From Streptomyces sp. Ag109_O5-1 (GTDB lineage: Bacteria > Actinomycetota > Actinomycetes > Streptomycetales > Streptomycetaceae): DNA of 64,000 nucleotides. Location: the NCBI RefSeq assembly GCF_003814875.1, contig NZ_RKQF01000001.1, positions 8,556,001 to 8,620,000 on the forward strand. The letters run 5' to 3'. The notes beneath the pieces were generated by a model. The model saw only the letters and a list, made by a program, of their open reading frames with translations, did not search any database and had not been told where the DNA came from. A program made the position numbers and the translations under genes. Shown here piece after piece: positions 25,061 to 34,824 of this stretch (its first letter is position 1; each line of letters begins with the position of its first letter).

Positions 25061-25277
25061 GCGGCCGTGTTTCCGGGGCGGCGACGGGCTTGCTCCGGGG
25101 CCGGCGCTTTCGTTCCCGGCCTGACGGCAGCCTTGTTTCCGGGCTCATCCCGCCCACCCCACCCCGGGCCTCTCGGCCGACCGAGTCGGGTGGGTGGATG
25201 GGTGGGAAAACGGGCCGGGGTGCAGGGGGCCGAGGGTGTAGTTCCGGTCGGTGGGAAGCCGCCGTACCGTTCAGTAC
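24795..25277. other. Intergenic region pspAA - histidine kinase
   Basis: 483 bp without a recognised gene. The left two-thirds are the 66-bp repeat array and its diverged relatives; the right third (about 25150-25277) is unique, G-rich sequence that should hold the promoter of the two-component operon. Confidence 0.7.
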
Positions 25278-26531
25278 GTGAGCACCTTCGACAAGGCCCG
25301 CTGCAGAGCCGACGCACATCCCCTCGCGCTGGACGCCGCGATCGCCGTCGGCGTCCTCCTCTGCATGGTCGCCGGCTCCTTCGTCGTCCCCCACGGAGCG
25401 CACGGCGTCAAGTGGGGTGTCCGCAGCCCCGACCCCCTCAGCCTCGTCCTGATGACGCTCGCCGCCGCGGCCCTGGTGTTCCGCCGCAACGCCCCCAGGT
25501 CGGTTCTCGCCTTCACCGGCGCCGCCTCCGTCGTGGAGAGCCTCACCGGCAACCCCCGCGCCCCCGTCGCGATGGCCGCCGTGATCGCCCTCTTCACCGT
25601 CGCCGCCACCACCGACCGCCGTACCACCTGGCGCTGCGGCCTGCTCACCATGACCGTGCTGACCACCGCCGCGATGGCCGCCGGCCCGCTGCCCTGGTAT
25701 GCCCAGGAGAACCTCGCGATCTTCGCCTGGACCGGTATCGGCGCCACCGCCGGGGACGCCGTCCGCAGCAGAAGGGCCGTCGTCCAGGCCATCCGCGAGC
25801 GTGCCGAGCGCGCCGAGCGGACCCGTGAGGAGGAGGCCCGCCGCCGGGTCGCCGAGGAGCGGCTGCGCATCGCGCGCGACCTGCACGACGTCGTCGCCCA
25901 CCACATCGCCCTGGTCAATGTGCAGGCCGGAGTCGCCGCGCATGTCATGGACAAGCGGCCCGACCAGGCCAAGGAGGCCCTCGCCCACGTCCGTGAGGCC
26001 AGCCGTTCCGCACTCAACGAACTGCGGGCCACCGTCGGCCTGCTCCGCCAGTCCGGCGACCCCGAGGCCCCCACCGAACCCGCCCCCGGCCTGCACGTCC
26101 TCGAAGAGCTCGCCGACACGTTCCGCAACGCGGGCCTCCAGGTCGAGATCGCCCGCGCCGACCAGGGCACCACCCTGCCCGCCACCGTCGACCTGGCCGC
26201 CTACCGGATCGTCCAGGAGGCCCTCACCAACGTGCAGAAGCACGCAGGACCCGACGCCAAGGCCGAGGTCAGCGTCGTACGCGTCGGACCGAACGTCGAG
26301 GTCACCGTCCTCGACAACGGTTCCGGCGAGGACACCGCCCCCGAGGCAGGCGGCGGCCACGGTCTGCTCGGCATGCGCGAGCGCGTCACCGCCCTGCGCG
26401 GCACCCTCACCACCGGTCCCCGCTACGGCGGCGGCTTCCGCGTCCATGCGATCCTGCCGGTCAAGGCCGCCACGACCGACACGACCGGCCGTACGGACAG
26501 CCGTACGGCCGCCCTGGGGGATTCCGTATGA
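25278..26531 (+). CDS. NarL/DesK-type sensor histidine kinase
   Basis: 417 residues. About four or five membrane segments lie within the first ~150 residues. The HisKA_3 dimerisation segment has the phospho-accepting H203 in RIARDLHDVVAHHIALVNVQ, followed by an HATPase domain with EALTNVQKHAG (N box), VLDNGSGED (G1) and GGGHGLLGMRERV (G2). It senses an unknown membrane or intracellular signal. I use GTG 25278 (VSTFDKARC), since an earlier GTG at 25251 has no better ribosome site. Its stop codon overlaps the response regulator's ATG (ATGA), so the pair is translationally coupled. Confidence 0.93.
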   Translation: MSTFDKARCRADAHPLALDAAIAVGVLLCMVAGSFVVPHGAHGVKWGVRSPDPLSLVLMTLAAAALVFRRNAPRSVLAFTGAASVVESLTGNPRAPVAMAAVIALFTVAATTDRRTTWRCGLLTMTVLTTAAMAAGPLPWYAQENLAIFAWTGIGATAGDAVRSRRAVVQAIRERAERAERTREEEARRRVAEERLRIARDLHDVVAHHIALVNVQAGVAAHVMDKRPDQAKEALAHVREASRSALNELRATVGLLRQSGDPEAPTEPAPGLHVLEELADTFRNAGLQVEIARADQGTTLPATVDLAAYRIVQEALTNVQKHAGPDAKAEVSVVRVGPNVEVTVLDNGSGEDTAPEAGGGHGLLGMRERVTALRGTLTTGPRYGGGFRVHAILPVKAATTDTTGRTDSRTAALGDSV

Positions 26532-27208
26532 CGATCCGTGTCCTGCTCGCCGACGACCAGGCACTGCTGCGCAGCGCGTTCCGCGTGCTCGTCGACTCCG
26601 AGCCCGACATGGAGGTGGTGGGCGAGGCCTCCGACGGCGCCGAGGCGGTGCAGCTGACTAAGGAGTGCGAGGCCGACGTCGTCCTGATGGACATCCGGAT
26701 GCCGGGCACGGACGGTCTCGCCGCCACCCGGCTCATCAGCGCCGACCCGGCCCTCGACCAGGTCCGGGTGGTGATCCTGACGACGTTCGAGGTCGACGAC
26801 TACGTCGTGCAGGCGCTGCGCGCCGGCGCCTCCGGGTTCCTCGGCAAGGGCAGCGAACCCGAGGAGCTCCTCAACGCCATCCGGGTCGCCGCGGGCGGCG
26901 AGGCACTGCTCTCCCCGACCGCCACCAAGGGCCTGATCGCCCGTTTCCTCGCCCAGGGCGACGGCGACGACGGCCGCGACCCGGTCCGCGCCGAGCGGCT
27001 CGACGCGCTCACCGGACGGGAGCGCGAGGTCCTGGTCCAGGTCGCCGGCGGGCACTCCAACGACGAGATCGCCGAGCGCCTGGAGGTCAGCCCGCTGACC
27101 GTGAAGACGCACGTCAACCGGGCCATGGCCAAGCTGGGCGCCCGGGACCGGGCCCAGCTCGTGGTGATCGCGTACGAGTCCGGGCTGGTCCGCCCGAGGA
27201 TGGACTGA
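26528..27208 (+). CDS. NarL/LuxR-type response regulator
   Basis: 226 residues. The receiver domain (1-120) has the acidic pair in LLADDQ, the phospho-acceptor D55 in VVLMDIRMPG, and the switch T and K in ILTTFE and LGKGSEP. The LuxR-type HTH occupies about 158-220: LTGREREVLVQVAGGHSNDEIAERLEVSPLTVKTHVNRAMAKL. It is the partner of the overlapping kinase. By position, the RND transporter gene 171 bp downstream is a possible target, but this is inference. Confidence 0.94.
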   Translation: MTIRVLLADDQALLRSAFRVLVDSEPDMEVVGEASDGAEAVQLTKECEADVVLMDIRMPGTDGLAATRLISADPALDQVRVVILTTFEVDDYVVQALRAGASGFLGKGSEPEELLNAIRVAAGGEALLSPTATKGLIARFLAQGDGDDGRDPVRAERLDALTGREREVLVQVAGGHSNDEIAERLEVSPLTVKTHVNRAMAKLGARDRAQLVVIAYESGLVRPRMD

Positions 27209-27379
27209 TCTCCACCCGGGCGTACTGCGGTCGGAGTAGGAGCCGGATAAGGGAACGGGACCCAGGGCCTACGTGAGCAGGGCTTTCGATGGGCGAGGGT
27301 GGTGGGGTGGGCGCCCACAGGTGCCCCATCTGCTTCTCGCAGCAGTTCACGGCAGCTCACCGAAAAGAGACCCTGACCC

Positions 27380-30300
27380 ATGTCCTGGCTGTCCAGATTC
27401 AGCCTCGCGCAGCGGGCCCTGATAGGCCTCATGTCACTGATCGCGCTCGTCTTCGGGGCGATCGCCATCCCCCAGATCAAGCAGCAGCTGCTGCCCACCA
27501 TCGAACTCCCGGTCGTCTCCGTCCTCGCCCCCTACCAGGGCGCCTCGCCGGACGTCGTCGAGAAGCAGATCGTCGAGCCCATCGAGAACAACCTCGAAGG
27601 CGTCGACGGCATCACCGGCGTCACCTCCACCGCGAGCGAGGGCAACGCCGTGATCATGGCGTCCTTCGACTACGGCAACGACACCAAGCAGCTGGTGGCC
27701 GACGTCCAGCTGGCCGTGAACCGCGCCCAGCTCCCGGACTCCGTCGACCCGCAGGTCATCTCCGGCTCCACGGACGACATGCCGACCGTGGTCCTCGCCG
27801 TCAGCTCCGGCAAGGACCAGCAGGCCCTCGCCGACCAGCTGGACAACACGGTCGTCCCGGATCTGAAGAACATCGACGGCGTCGGCCGCGTCCAGGTCAC
27901 CGGTGTCCGGGACCTCCAGGTCACCGTCACCCCGGACGACGCGAAGCTGACGAAGGCCGGTCTGACCTCCGCCGCGCTCGCCCAGTCGCTGCAGGCGGCC
28001 GGCGCGACCGTCCCGGCGGGCTCCTTCGACGAGGACGGCGCCAACCGCACCGTCCAGGTCGGCGGCGGACTCACCTCGCTGCAGCAGATCAAGGACCTGA
28101 TGGTCACCGGGCAGGGCGTGAAGAAGCCCGTGCGCCTCGGTGACGTGGCCGCGGTCGAGGAGCAGGCGGCCCCGGCCGACTCCATCACCCGCACCGACGG
28201 CCGCCCCAGCCTCGCCGTGAACGTCACCATGGACCACGACGGCAGCGCGGTCTCCATCTCGAACGCGGTCAAGGACAAGCTGCCCAAGCTGCGCCAGGAC
28301 CTCGGCTCCGGCGCCACCCTCACGGTCGTCAGCGACCAGGGCCCGGCGGTCTCCAAGTCCATCAAGGGCCTGACCACGGAGGGCGCCCTCGGCCTGGTCT
28401 TCGCGGTCCTGGTCATCCTGGTCTTCCTGGCCTCGGTCCGCTCGACCCTGGTGACGGCGGTGTCCATCCCGCTGTCCGTCGTCCTCGCGCTGATCGTGCT
28501 GTGGACCCGGGGCCTGTCCCTCAACATGCTCACCCTCGGCGCGCTCACCATCGCCATCGGCCGGGTCGTCGACGACTCGATCGTGGTCCTGGAGAACATC
28601 AAGCGCCACCTCGGCTACGGCGAGGAGCGCCAGTCCGCCATCCTCACGGCGGTCCGTGAAGTGGCCGGCGCGGTCACCTCCTCCACCCTCACCACCGTCG
28701 CCGTCTTCCTCCCGATCGGCCTGGTCGGCGGCATGGTGGGCCAGCTGTTCGGCCCCTTCAGCCTCACCGTCACCGCGGCCCTGCTGGCGTCCCTCCTGGT
28801 CTCGCTGACCGTCGTACCGGTCCTGGCGTACTGGTTCCTGCGGGCCCCCAAGGGCACCTCCGAGGACACCGCGGAGGCCCGCCGCAAGGCCGAGGAGAAG
28901 GAGGCGAACAGCCGCCTCCAGCGCGCCTATGTGCCCGTCCTGCGCTTCGCGACCCGGCGCCGCCTCACCAGCGTGCTGATCGCGATCGTCGTCCTGGTCG
29001 TCACGTTCGGCATGTCCGGGCTGCTGAAGACCAACTTCTTCGACCAGGGCGACCAGGAGGTCCTCACCGTCAAGCAGGAGCTGAAGCCCGGCACCAGCCT
29101 GGCGGCGACCGACGCGCAGGCGAAGAAGGTCGAGAAGCTCCTCGCCTCCATCGACGGCGTCAAGGACTACCAGGTCACCGTCGGCTCCTCCGGCTTCATG
29201 GCGGCCTTCGGCGGCGGCACCGACACCAACCAGGCGTCGTACTCGGTGATGCTGGACGACGCGAAGTCGTACGACAAGGTGCAGAACGCCATCGAGGGCG
29301 GCCTGCACAAGCTGTCCGGCATCGGTACGACCACGGTGTCGGCCGGTGACGGCTTCGGCAGCCAGGACCTGAGCGTTGTCGTGAAGGCGTCCGACGGTGA
29401 TGTGCTGCGCAAGGCGTCCGAGCAGGTCCGGGCCACGGTCGCCAAGCTCGACGACGTCACCGACGTCACCAGCAACCTGGCGACGAGCGTGCCGCGCATC
29501 TCCGTGAAGGCCAACTCCAAGGCCGCGGCGGCCGGTTTCGACGACCAGACGCTGGGCGCCGCCGTCACCCAGGCGGTGAAGGGCACGACGGCCGCGAAGG
29601 CCACCCTCGACGACACCGAGCGGGACGTCGTCGTGAAGTCGGCCAAGCCGGCCGAGACCCTCGCGCAGTTGCGCGCCCTGCGCATCGGCGGGGTGAAGCT
29701 GGGCGACGTCGCCGCGGTGAAGGTGGTGGCCGGACCGGTGTCGCTGACCCGGATCGACGGCCAGCGTGCCGCGACCATCACGGCGAAGCCCACCGGTGAC
29801 AACACCGGCGCGGTCAGCACCCAACTCCAGTCCAAGATCAAGGCGTTGAAGCTCCCGGCGGGCGCGACGGCCTCGATCGGCGGGGTCACCTCGGACCAGA
29901 ACAGCGCGTTCAAGAACCTGGGCCTGGCGATGCTCGCGGCGATCGCGATCGTCTTCATGCTGCTGGTCGCGACCTTCCGCTCGCTCGTCCAGCCGCTGAT
30001 CCTGCTGGTCTCCATCCCGTTCGCGGCGACCGGCGCGCTCGGTCTGCTGGTCGTCACCGGCACCCCGATGGGCGTCCCCGCGATGATCGGCATGCTGATG
30101 CTGATCGGCATCGTGGTGACCAACGCGATCGTGCTGATCGACCTCATCAACCAGTACCGGAGCCAGGGGCACGGCGTCGTCGAGGCCGTGATCGAGGGCG
30201 GCCGGCACCGTCTGCGGCCCATCCTCATGACGGCCCTGGCGACCATCTTCGCCCTGCTCCCGATGGCGCTCGGCGTCACCGGCGAGGGTGGCTTCATCGC

Positions 30301-30493
30301 CCAGCCGCTGGCGGTGGTGGTGATCGGCGGTCTGATCACCTCGACCCTGCTGACCCTCCTGCTCGTCCCGACGCTGTACGCGATGCTCGAACTCCGCAAG
30401 GAGCGCCGGGCCGGGAAGCGGGCCGCGAAGCAGGGCCGGACGGCCGTGGAGTCCGCCCCGGCGTCCGAGGAGCCGGAACCCGCGTCCGTGTGA
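27380..30493 (+). CDS. RND-family efflux transporter (HAE1/AcrB-like)
   Basis: 1037 residues, the full length of an AcrB-type pump. It has 12 membrane segments with two large extracytoplasmic loops (about 30-330 and 560-860). Family marks are LPTIELPVVSVLAPYQGASPDVVE at the N-terminus and the TM4 proton-relay aspartates in GRVVDDSIVVLENIKRHL. The last block FIAQPLAVVVIGGLITSTLLTLLLVPTLYAML is typical. It likely exports hydrophobic compounds or lipids using proton motive force. No membrane fusion protein or outer channel gene is adjacent, as expected in a Gram-positive. It is followed by a strong terminator. Confidence 0.95.
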   Translation: MSWLSRFSLAQRALIGLMSLIALVFGAIAIPQIKQQLLPTIELPVVSVLAPYQGASPDVVEKQIVEPIENNLEGVDGITGVTSTASEGNAVIMASFDYGNDTKQLVADVQLAVNRAQLPDSVDPQVISGSTDDMPTVVLAVSSGKDQQALADQLDNTVVPDLKNIDGVGRVQVTGVRDLQVTVTPDDAKLTKAGLTSAALAQSLQAAGATVPAGSFDEDGANRTVQVGGGLTSLQQIKDLMVTGQGVKKPVRLGDVAAVEEQAAPADSITRTDGRPSLAVNVTMDHDGSAVSISNAVKDKLPKLRQDLGSGATLTVVSDQGPAVSKSIKGLTTEGALGLVFAVLVILVFLASVRSTLVTAVSIPLSVVLALIVLWTRGLSLNMLTLGALTIAIGRVVDDSIVVLENIKRHLGYGEERQSAILTAVREVAGAVTSSTLTTVAVFLPIGLVGGMVGQLFGPFSLTVTAALLASLLVSLTVVPVLAYWFLRAPKGTSEDTAEARRKAEEKEANSRLQRAYVPVLRFATRRRLTSVLIAIVVLVVTFGMSGLLKTNFFDQGDQEVLTVKQELKPGTSLAATDAQAKKVEKLLASIDGVKDYQVTVGSSGFMAAFGGGTDTNQASYSVMLDDAKSYDKVQNAIEGGLHKLSGIGTTTVSAGDGFGSQDLSVVVKASDGDVLRKASEQVRATVAKLDDVTDVTSNLATSVPRISVKANSKAAAAGFDDQTLGAAVTQAVKGTTAAKATLDDTERDVVVKSAKPAETLAQLRALRIGGVKLGDVAAVKVVAGPVSLTRIDGQRAATITAKPTGDNTGAVSTQLQSKIKALKLPAGATASIGGVTSDQNSAFKNLGLAMLAAIAIVFMLLVATFRSLVQPLILLVSIPFAATGALGLLVVTGTPMGVPAMIGMLMLIGIVVTNAIVLIDLINQYRSQGHGVVEAVIEGGRHRLRPILMTALATIFALLPMALGVTGEGGFIAQPLAVVVIGGLITSTLLTLLLVPTLYAMLELRKERRAGKRAAKQGRTAVESAPASEEPEPASV

Positions 30494-30506
30494 CGCTCCC
30501 GTGAGC

Positions 30507-30545
30507 GACGGCCGGTTCCCGGAAACCCACCGGGAACCGGCCGTC
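30507..30545 (+). terminator. Terminator hairpin after the RND gene
   Basis: GACGGCCGGTTCCCGG pairs perfectly with CCGGGAACCGGCCGTC across a 7-base loop, 14 bp after the transporter's stop codon. The hairpin is symmetrical and separates this gene from the kinase gene that follows. Confidence 0.92.
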
Positions 30546-30608
30546 GCCACGTTTCCTGTTCCGTATGCTGACGCATCGAACAGCCATGCGGCGAAGAGGA
30601 GTTTCAGC

Positions 30609-32870
30609 GTGCCGCTGCGCAAGGAGGACCCGAGGTCCGTCGGCGGCTACAAGCTGATCGACCGGCTCGGGGCCGGCGGCATGGGGGCCGTCTATCGGGG
30701 CCGGGCGCGCTCCGGGCGTGAGGTCGCCGTCAAGGTGGTGCACGCCCAGTACGCCGAGGACCCCGTCTTCCGCTCCCGCTTCCGGCAGGAGGTCGAGGCC
30801 GCCCGCCGGGTGAGCGGCGCCTTCACCGCACCGGTCGTGGACGCCGACCCGGAGGCCGCCCGGCCCTGGATGGCGACCCAGTACGTGGCCGGCCGCTCGC
30901 TCGCCGACCGGCTGCGCGACCGCGGCTCCCTGCGCGGCGCCGAACTGCGGCGGCTGGCCCTCGGGTTGGTGGAGGCGCTGCGGGACATCCACCGGGCCGG
31001 GGTGGTGCACCGCGACCTCAAGCCGGCCAACGTGCTGCTGGCGGAGGACGGCCCGCGCGTCATCGACTTCGGCATCTCCCGCGCGGCCGAGAACCACCAC
31101 ACCCTCACCGAGACCGGCCAGATGATCGGCACCCCGCCCTTCATGTCCCCGGAGCAGTTCACCGACGCCCGTACGGTCGGCCCCGCCTCGGACGTCTTCT
31201 CGCTCGGCGCGCTCCTGGTGTACTGCGTCACCGGGCGCGGCCCCTTCGACGCCGACAGCCCCTATCTGACCGCCTACCGGGTCGTCCACCACGAGCCCGT
31301 GCTCGACGGCGTGGGCGAGCCGCTGCGCACGGTTCTGGAGCGCTGCCTGAACAAGGAGGCCGCCCGGCGGCCCGGACTGGACGAGCTCGCGGGGGAGTTG
31401 GCGGCCGTCCTGCCCGAGCCGACGGACGACGAGGCCGCCGCGCCGGACCACCCGGCCGGAGGCGACCAGGTCACCCTGGGCCTGCGCGGGGAGGCCGGGC
31501 CGGCCGACGCGGCGACCGGCCCGGTGACCGGCCGTCGCTCCGGTCGCCGTCGCCGTCCTCTCCGGGTGGCGGCCGGCACGGCGGGGGCACTGGGCCTCGG
31601 TCTGCTGGCCTACATCACGTACGGCCCCGGCATCCCGCAGAGCTGGCACAGCACACCGAGTCCGGAGGCGACCTCGCGCTGGACCGCGGTGCCCACCGGC
31701 TGGCACCCCTGGAAGACGACGGTGTACGCGCCGGCGGAACGGGGCGAGGTCAACGCGCTGGGCGCGACCAACGGCCCGCCGACGGGCACCCAGTCCGACT
31801 GCCTCGCCCAGGGCGACGACGTCTACTGCGGCGGCCAGGGCGTCCTGCCGGTACGGCTGGACGGCCGGACCGGAAAGACGCTCTGGCGCGCCTCCCTCGG
31901 GGCGTCCGGCGACGACCCCACCCAGTACGGCTCGAAGATCCTCGGCGTGTACGACGGCACGGTCGTCGTACACGAGACCATCACCAAGGAAGGCGCCGCC
32001 AACACCCCGGCCTACATCGTCGCCCTCGACGCGCAGAGCGGCACCGAACTGTGGACCCGCAGGATCAACGACGACAACGCCGACCTGATCATGGCCGGCG
32101 ATGTCGTCCTGACCACGGACACCGCCGGCCGTACGGTGGTGGCCCGCTCCCCGCGCACGGGCGAGGCCCGCTGGGCGCTGCAACTGCCCGCCACCACCTA
32201 CTGCACGTTCCTGCCGTCCGGCGCGGACCTGTACGCCCAGTGCTTCCCCACGAAGCAGGACGCCAAATACTCCTCGCTCCTGGAAGTGAACCGCGCCGAC
32301 GGATCGGTCGTCGCGAACCGGCAGATCCCCTTCGAGAGCGGCTTCCTCGGCGTCGTGGACGGCCACCCGGCCATGGTCCTCGCCGACAGTTCGAGCGGCG
32401 GCTCGGTGTCCCTGGAGGACTCCACGTTCAGCAAGATCCTGCTGACCGACCCGACGACCGGGGGCCAGAGCACGACGAAGCTCGCGAAGACGTACGAGGG
32501 CTCGGTGACGCTGGCCTCCGGCACCTTGTGGATCACGGGCTCGAACGGCCAGGTGACGGCGGTGTCCCCGCTGACAGGCAAGGAACTCTGGCACACCCGC
32601 ACCAGCGTGGAGAACTCCGGCTCCCCGACGTACGACTCCCGCACCCACACCCTCTACCTGGCCAGTCCCAGCGGCCGCGCGGCGGCCGTGGACACCCGCA
32701 AGGGTGCACTGCTCTGGGAGACCGACCCCCGGGTCCAACGCGCCTCGACGGGCGACGCGGCCGACCCCAAGGCACTCCTCTGCTCAGGCGCGCTGATCGT
32801 CATGACCCCCGACGGCACCCTCTTCAGCATCGATCCCGCCCACCCGAACCGGACCACGGCGGCGGGGTGA
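30609..32870 (+). CDS. Ser/Thr protein kinase with C-terminal PQQ-like beta-propeller
   Basis: 753 residues. The N-terminal kinase domain (about 15-275) has the Gly loop LGAGGMGAVYRG, the lysine in VAVKVVHAQYA, the catalytic HRDLKPANVLL, IDFGISRA and TPPFMSPEQ. One membrane segment (about 318-335, LRVAAGTAGALGLGLLAYI) follows. The outer part is a PQQ-type propeller (repeats such as GRTGKTLWRASLG, SGTELWTRRIND, TGKELWHTRTS, KGALLWETDP) that probably senses a ligand. The start is GTG 30609 with a GAGGAG site. It is separated from the RND pump by the hairpin. A paralog lies at 53.6 kb. Confidence 0.94.
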   Translation: MPLRKEDPRSVGGYKLIDRLGAGGMGAVYRGRARSGREVAVKVVHAQYAEDPVFRSRFRQEVEAARRVSGAFTAPVVDADPEAARPWMATQYVAGRSLADRLRDRGSLRGAELRRLALGLVEALRDIHRAGVVHRDLKPANVLLAEDGPRVIDFGISRAAENHHTLTETGQMIGTPPFMSPEQFTDARTVGPASDVFSLGALLVYCVTGRGPFDADSPYLTAYRVVHHEPVLDGVGEPLRTVLERCLNKEAARRPGLDELAGELAAVLPEPTDDEAAAPDHPAGGDQVTLGLRGEAGPADAATGPVTGRRSGRRRRPLRVAAGTAGALGLGLLAYITYGPGIPQSWHSTPSPEATSRWTAVPTGWHPWKTTVYAPAERGEVNALGATNGPPTGTQSDCLAQGDDVYCGGQGVLPVRLDGRTGKTLWRASLGASGDDPTQYGSKILGVYDGTVVVHETITKEGAANTPAYIVALDAQSGTELWTRRINDDNADLIMAGDVVLTTDTAGRTVVARSPRTGEARWALQLPATTYCTFLPSGADLYAQCFPTKQDAKYSSLLEVNRADGSVVANRQIPFESGFLGVVDGHPAMVLADSSSGGSVSLEDSTFSKILLTDPTTGGQSTTKLAKTYEGSVTLASGTLWITGSNGQVTAVSPLTGKELWHTRTSVENSGSPTYDSRTHTLYLASPSGRAAAVDTRKGALLWETDPRVQRASTGDAADPKALLCSGALIVMTPDGTLFSIDPAHPNRTTAAG

Positions 32871-32898
32871 GCGCGGTGCGGGCCCGGGTCGGCCCGGG

Positions 32899-33477
32899 TC
32901 AGAGGAAGTCCGCGGTGTCCAGCTCGAAGGCGAACGGCTCCGGGAGGGCGAGCGGCTTGCCGAGCGGGCGGGTGCACTGCTCCCGGTAGTCGTCCTTCTC
33001 CGGGTCGCTGAACAGCGTGATCGAGGAGGCGTCGCGGTCGACGAGCAGGTACAGCGGGATGCCCGCGCGGGCGTAGCAGCGGCGCTTGGCCTCGCGGTCG
33101 GCCTTGGGCTTGGTGGAGGTCACCTCCAGGACCATGGCGACACCCTCGCAGGGCATCCAGGATTCGGCGCCGCGGTAGAGCCGCAGTTCCCTGGGGGCGA
33201 ACGTGCCGTCCGGGATCACCCGGTCCTTCGGGCAGCCGCCCCCGCTCTGCAACGTCAGTCCCTTGTTGCCGGAGAACTGCATGCGTGTCCGGGAACGCCC
33301 GTACACCTGGTTCACGACCAACTCGATGTAGTCCTCGTGGTCCCCGTCCGGCGGCGGCGTCACAACGATCTCCCCCTCGATCAGCTCGGCCCGGAATCCC
33401 TCCGGGGTGTCCAGGGCGAGAAAGCCCTCCAGCAGGACCTCTTCCTGCGTGAGCGGCTCATGGGCCAAGGCAGTCAT
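32899..33477 (-). CDS. Uma2-family (DUF820) restriction-endonuclease-like protein
   Basis: 192 residues. This is the PD-(D/E)XK fold of Uma2 proteins: LDTPEGFRAELIEGEIVVTPPP, then the acidic/metal segment VIPDGTFAPRELRLYRG, VLEVTSTKPKADREAKRRCYARAGIPLYLLVDR, where the E-x-K-like pair is in EVTSTKPKAD. Many genomes have several copies and their biological role is not known. ATG 33477 has a GGAGGGG site seven bases upstream. It is convergent with the kinase gene and upstream of the nadA terminator. Confidence 0.87.
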   Translation of the reverse strand: MTALAHEPLTQEEVLLEGFLALDTPEGFRAELIEGEIVVTPPPDGDHEDYIELVVNQVYGRSRTRMQFSGNKGLTLQSGGGCPKDRVIPDGTFAPRELRLYRGAESWMPCEGVAMVLEVTSTKPKADREAKRRCYARAGIPLYLLVDRDASSITLFSDPEKDDYREQCTRPLGKPLALPEPFAFELDTADFL

Positions 33478-33569
33478 GTCACGCCCCTCCTTCGGTCGCT
33501 CGCCAGACTGGGCCATCGGAAGATCACCTGTTCACGAGATGGGGAGCAGTTCCCTCGATCGTGGCACAA

Positions 33570-33604
33570 GACGACGGCCGGGTCCCGTGGACCCGGCCGT
33601 CGTC
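33570..33604 (-). terminator. Terminator hairpin after nadA
   Basis: GACGACGGCCGGGTCC pairs perfectly with GGACCCGGCCGTCGTC around a CGT loop, 36 bp beyond the nadA stop codon. It stops transcription running towards the Uma2 gene. Confidence 0.9.
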
Positions 33605-33639
33605 TGTCACGCATTCAAGGAGCTCGGCCCTTGCGGCCT

Positions 33640-34824
33640 TTACGGCAGCGCCAGCATCCGCTCCAGCGCCAGCTTGGCGAACGCCTCCGTCTCCTTGTCG
33701 ACCTCGATCCGGTTGACCAGGTTGCCCTCGGCCAGCGACTCCAGGGTCCAGACCAGGTGGGGGAGGTCGATGCGGTTCATGGTCGAGCAGAAGCAGACCG
33801 TCTTGTCGAGGAAGGCGATCTCCTTGCCCTCGGGGGCGAAACGGTTCGCGAGGCGGCGGACCAGGTTCAGCTCGGTGCCGATCGCCCACTTGGAGCCGGC
33901 CGGGGCCGCCTCCAAGGCCTTGATGATGTACTCCGTCGAGCCGACGTAGTCGGCCGCGGCCACGACCTCGTGCTTGCACTCGGGGTGGACGAGGACGTTC
34001 ACGCCCGGGATGCGCTCGCGCACGTCGTTGACGGAGTCCAGGCTGAAACGGCCGTGGACCGAGCAGTGGCCGCGCCACAGGATCATCTTGGCGGCCCGCA
34101 GCTCGTCGGCGGTCAGGCCGCCGTTCGGCTTGTGCGGGTTGTAGACGACACAGTCCTCCAGGGACATGCCCATGTCCCGCACCGCCGTGTTCCGGCCCAG
34201 GTGCTGGTCCGGCAGGAAGAGCACCTTCTCGCCCTGCTCGAAGGCCCACTCCAGGGCCCGCTGCGCGTTCGACGAGGTGCAGATCGTGCCGCCGTGCTTG
34301 CCCGTGAACGCCTTGATGTCCGCGGACGAGTTCATGTACGAGACGGGCACGACCTGCTCGGCTATACCGGCCTCGGTCAGCACGTCCCAGCACTCGGCGA
34401 CCTGCTCGGCGGTGGCCATGTCCGCCATCGAGCAGCCCGCCGCCAGGTCCGGAAGGACCACCTTCTGGTCGTCCGAGGTCAGGATGTCGGCCGACTCGGC
34501 CATGAAGTGCACACCGCAGAACACGATGTACTCCGCCTCCGGGCGCGCGGCCGCGTCCCGGGCCAGCTTGAAGGAGTCGCCCGTGACGTCGGCGAACTGG
34601 ATGACCTCGTCGCGCTGGTAGTGGTGGCCGAGCACGAACACCTTGTCGCCGAGCTTCTCTTTGGCCGCGCGGGCGCGGGCGACCAGGTCCGGGTCGGACG
34701 GCGAGGGCAGGTCGCCGGGACACTCGACACCCCGCTCACTCCTCGGGTCGGCTTCACGGCCGAGCAGCAGCAGGGCGAGCGGAGTCGGCTGTACGTCGAG
34801 CTCCGGGGTCTGGGCGGTGGTCAC
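33640..34824 (-). CDS. nadA: Quinolinate synthase A
   Basis: 394 residues. NadA condenses iminoaspartate with dihydroxyacetone phosphate to quinolinate, using a [4Fe-4S] cluster held by three cysteines. Candidate ligands are in VFCGVHFM, VHPECKHEV and VCFCSTMNRID. Family motifs KLGDKVFVLGHHYQRDEVIQFAD, SADIKAFTGKHGGTICTSSNA and NPHKPNGGLT are present. I choose GTG 34824 (VTTAQTPELDV), since AAAGGG lies eight bases upstream; an earlier GTG (34833) is too close to it. No nadB or nadC follows. The gene is divergent from the Fe-S carrier gene erpA, and both proteins depend on Fe-S clusters. Confidence 0.95.
   Translation of the reverse strand: MTTAQTPELDVQPTPLALLLLGREADPRSERGVECPGDLPSPSDPDLVARARAAKEKLGDKVFVLGHHYQRDEVIQFADVTGDSFKLARDAAARPEAEYIVFCGVHFMAESADILTSDDQKVVLPDLAAGCSMADMATAEQVAECWDVLTEAGIAEQVVPVSYMNSSADIKAFTGKHGGTICTSSNAQRALEWAFEQGEKVLFLPDQHLGRNTAVRDMGMSLEDCVVYNPHKPNGGLTADELRAAKMILWRGHCSVHGRFSLDSVNDVRERIPGVNVLVHPECKHEVVAAADYVGSTEYIIKALEAAPAGSKWAIGTELNLVRRLANRFAPEGKEIAFLDKTVCFCSTMNRIDLPHLVWTLESLAEGNLVNRIEVDKETEAFAKLALERMLALP

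Noticed and set aside
24114..26564. Minus-strand open frame with a repeated PPAQTRRPG segment across the 66-bp array and kinase gene
   Set aside because: The repetition comes from the non-coding array, and the rest is antisense to pspA and the histidine kinase. No start signal.
27434..30622. 1062-codon minus-strand open frame opposite the RND transporter
   Set aside because: Antisense to a clear 12-TM transporter; no recognisable motifs.
33740..33765. DasR-like site GGTCCAGACCAGGT inside nadA
   Set aside because: It departs from the TGGTCTAGACCA core and is within coding sequence under amino-acid constraint.
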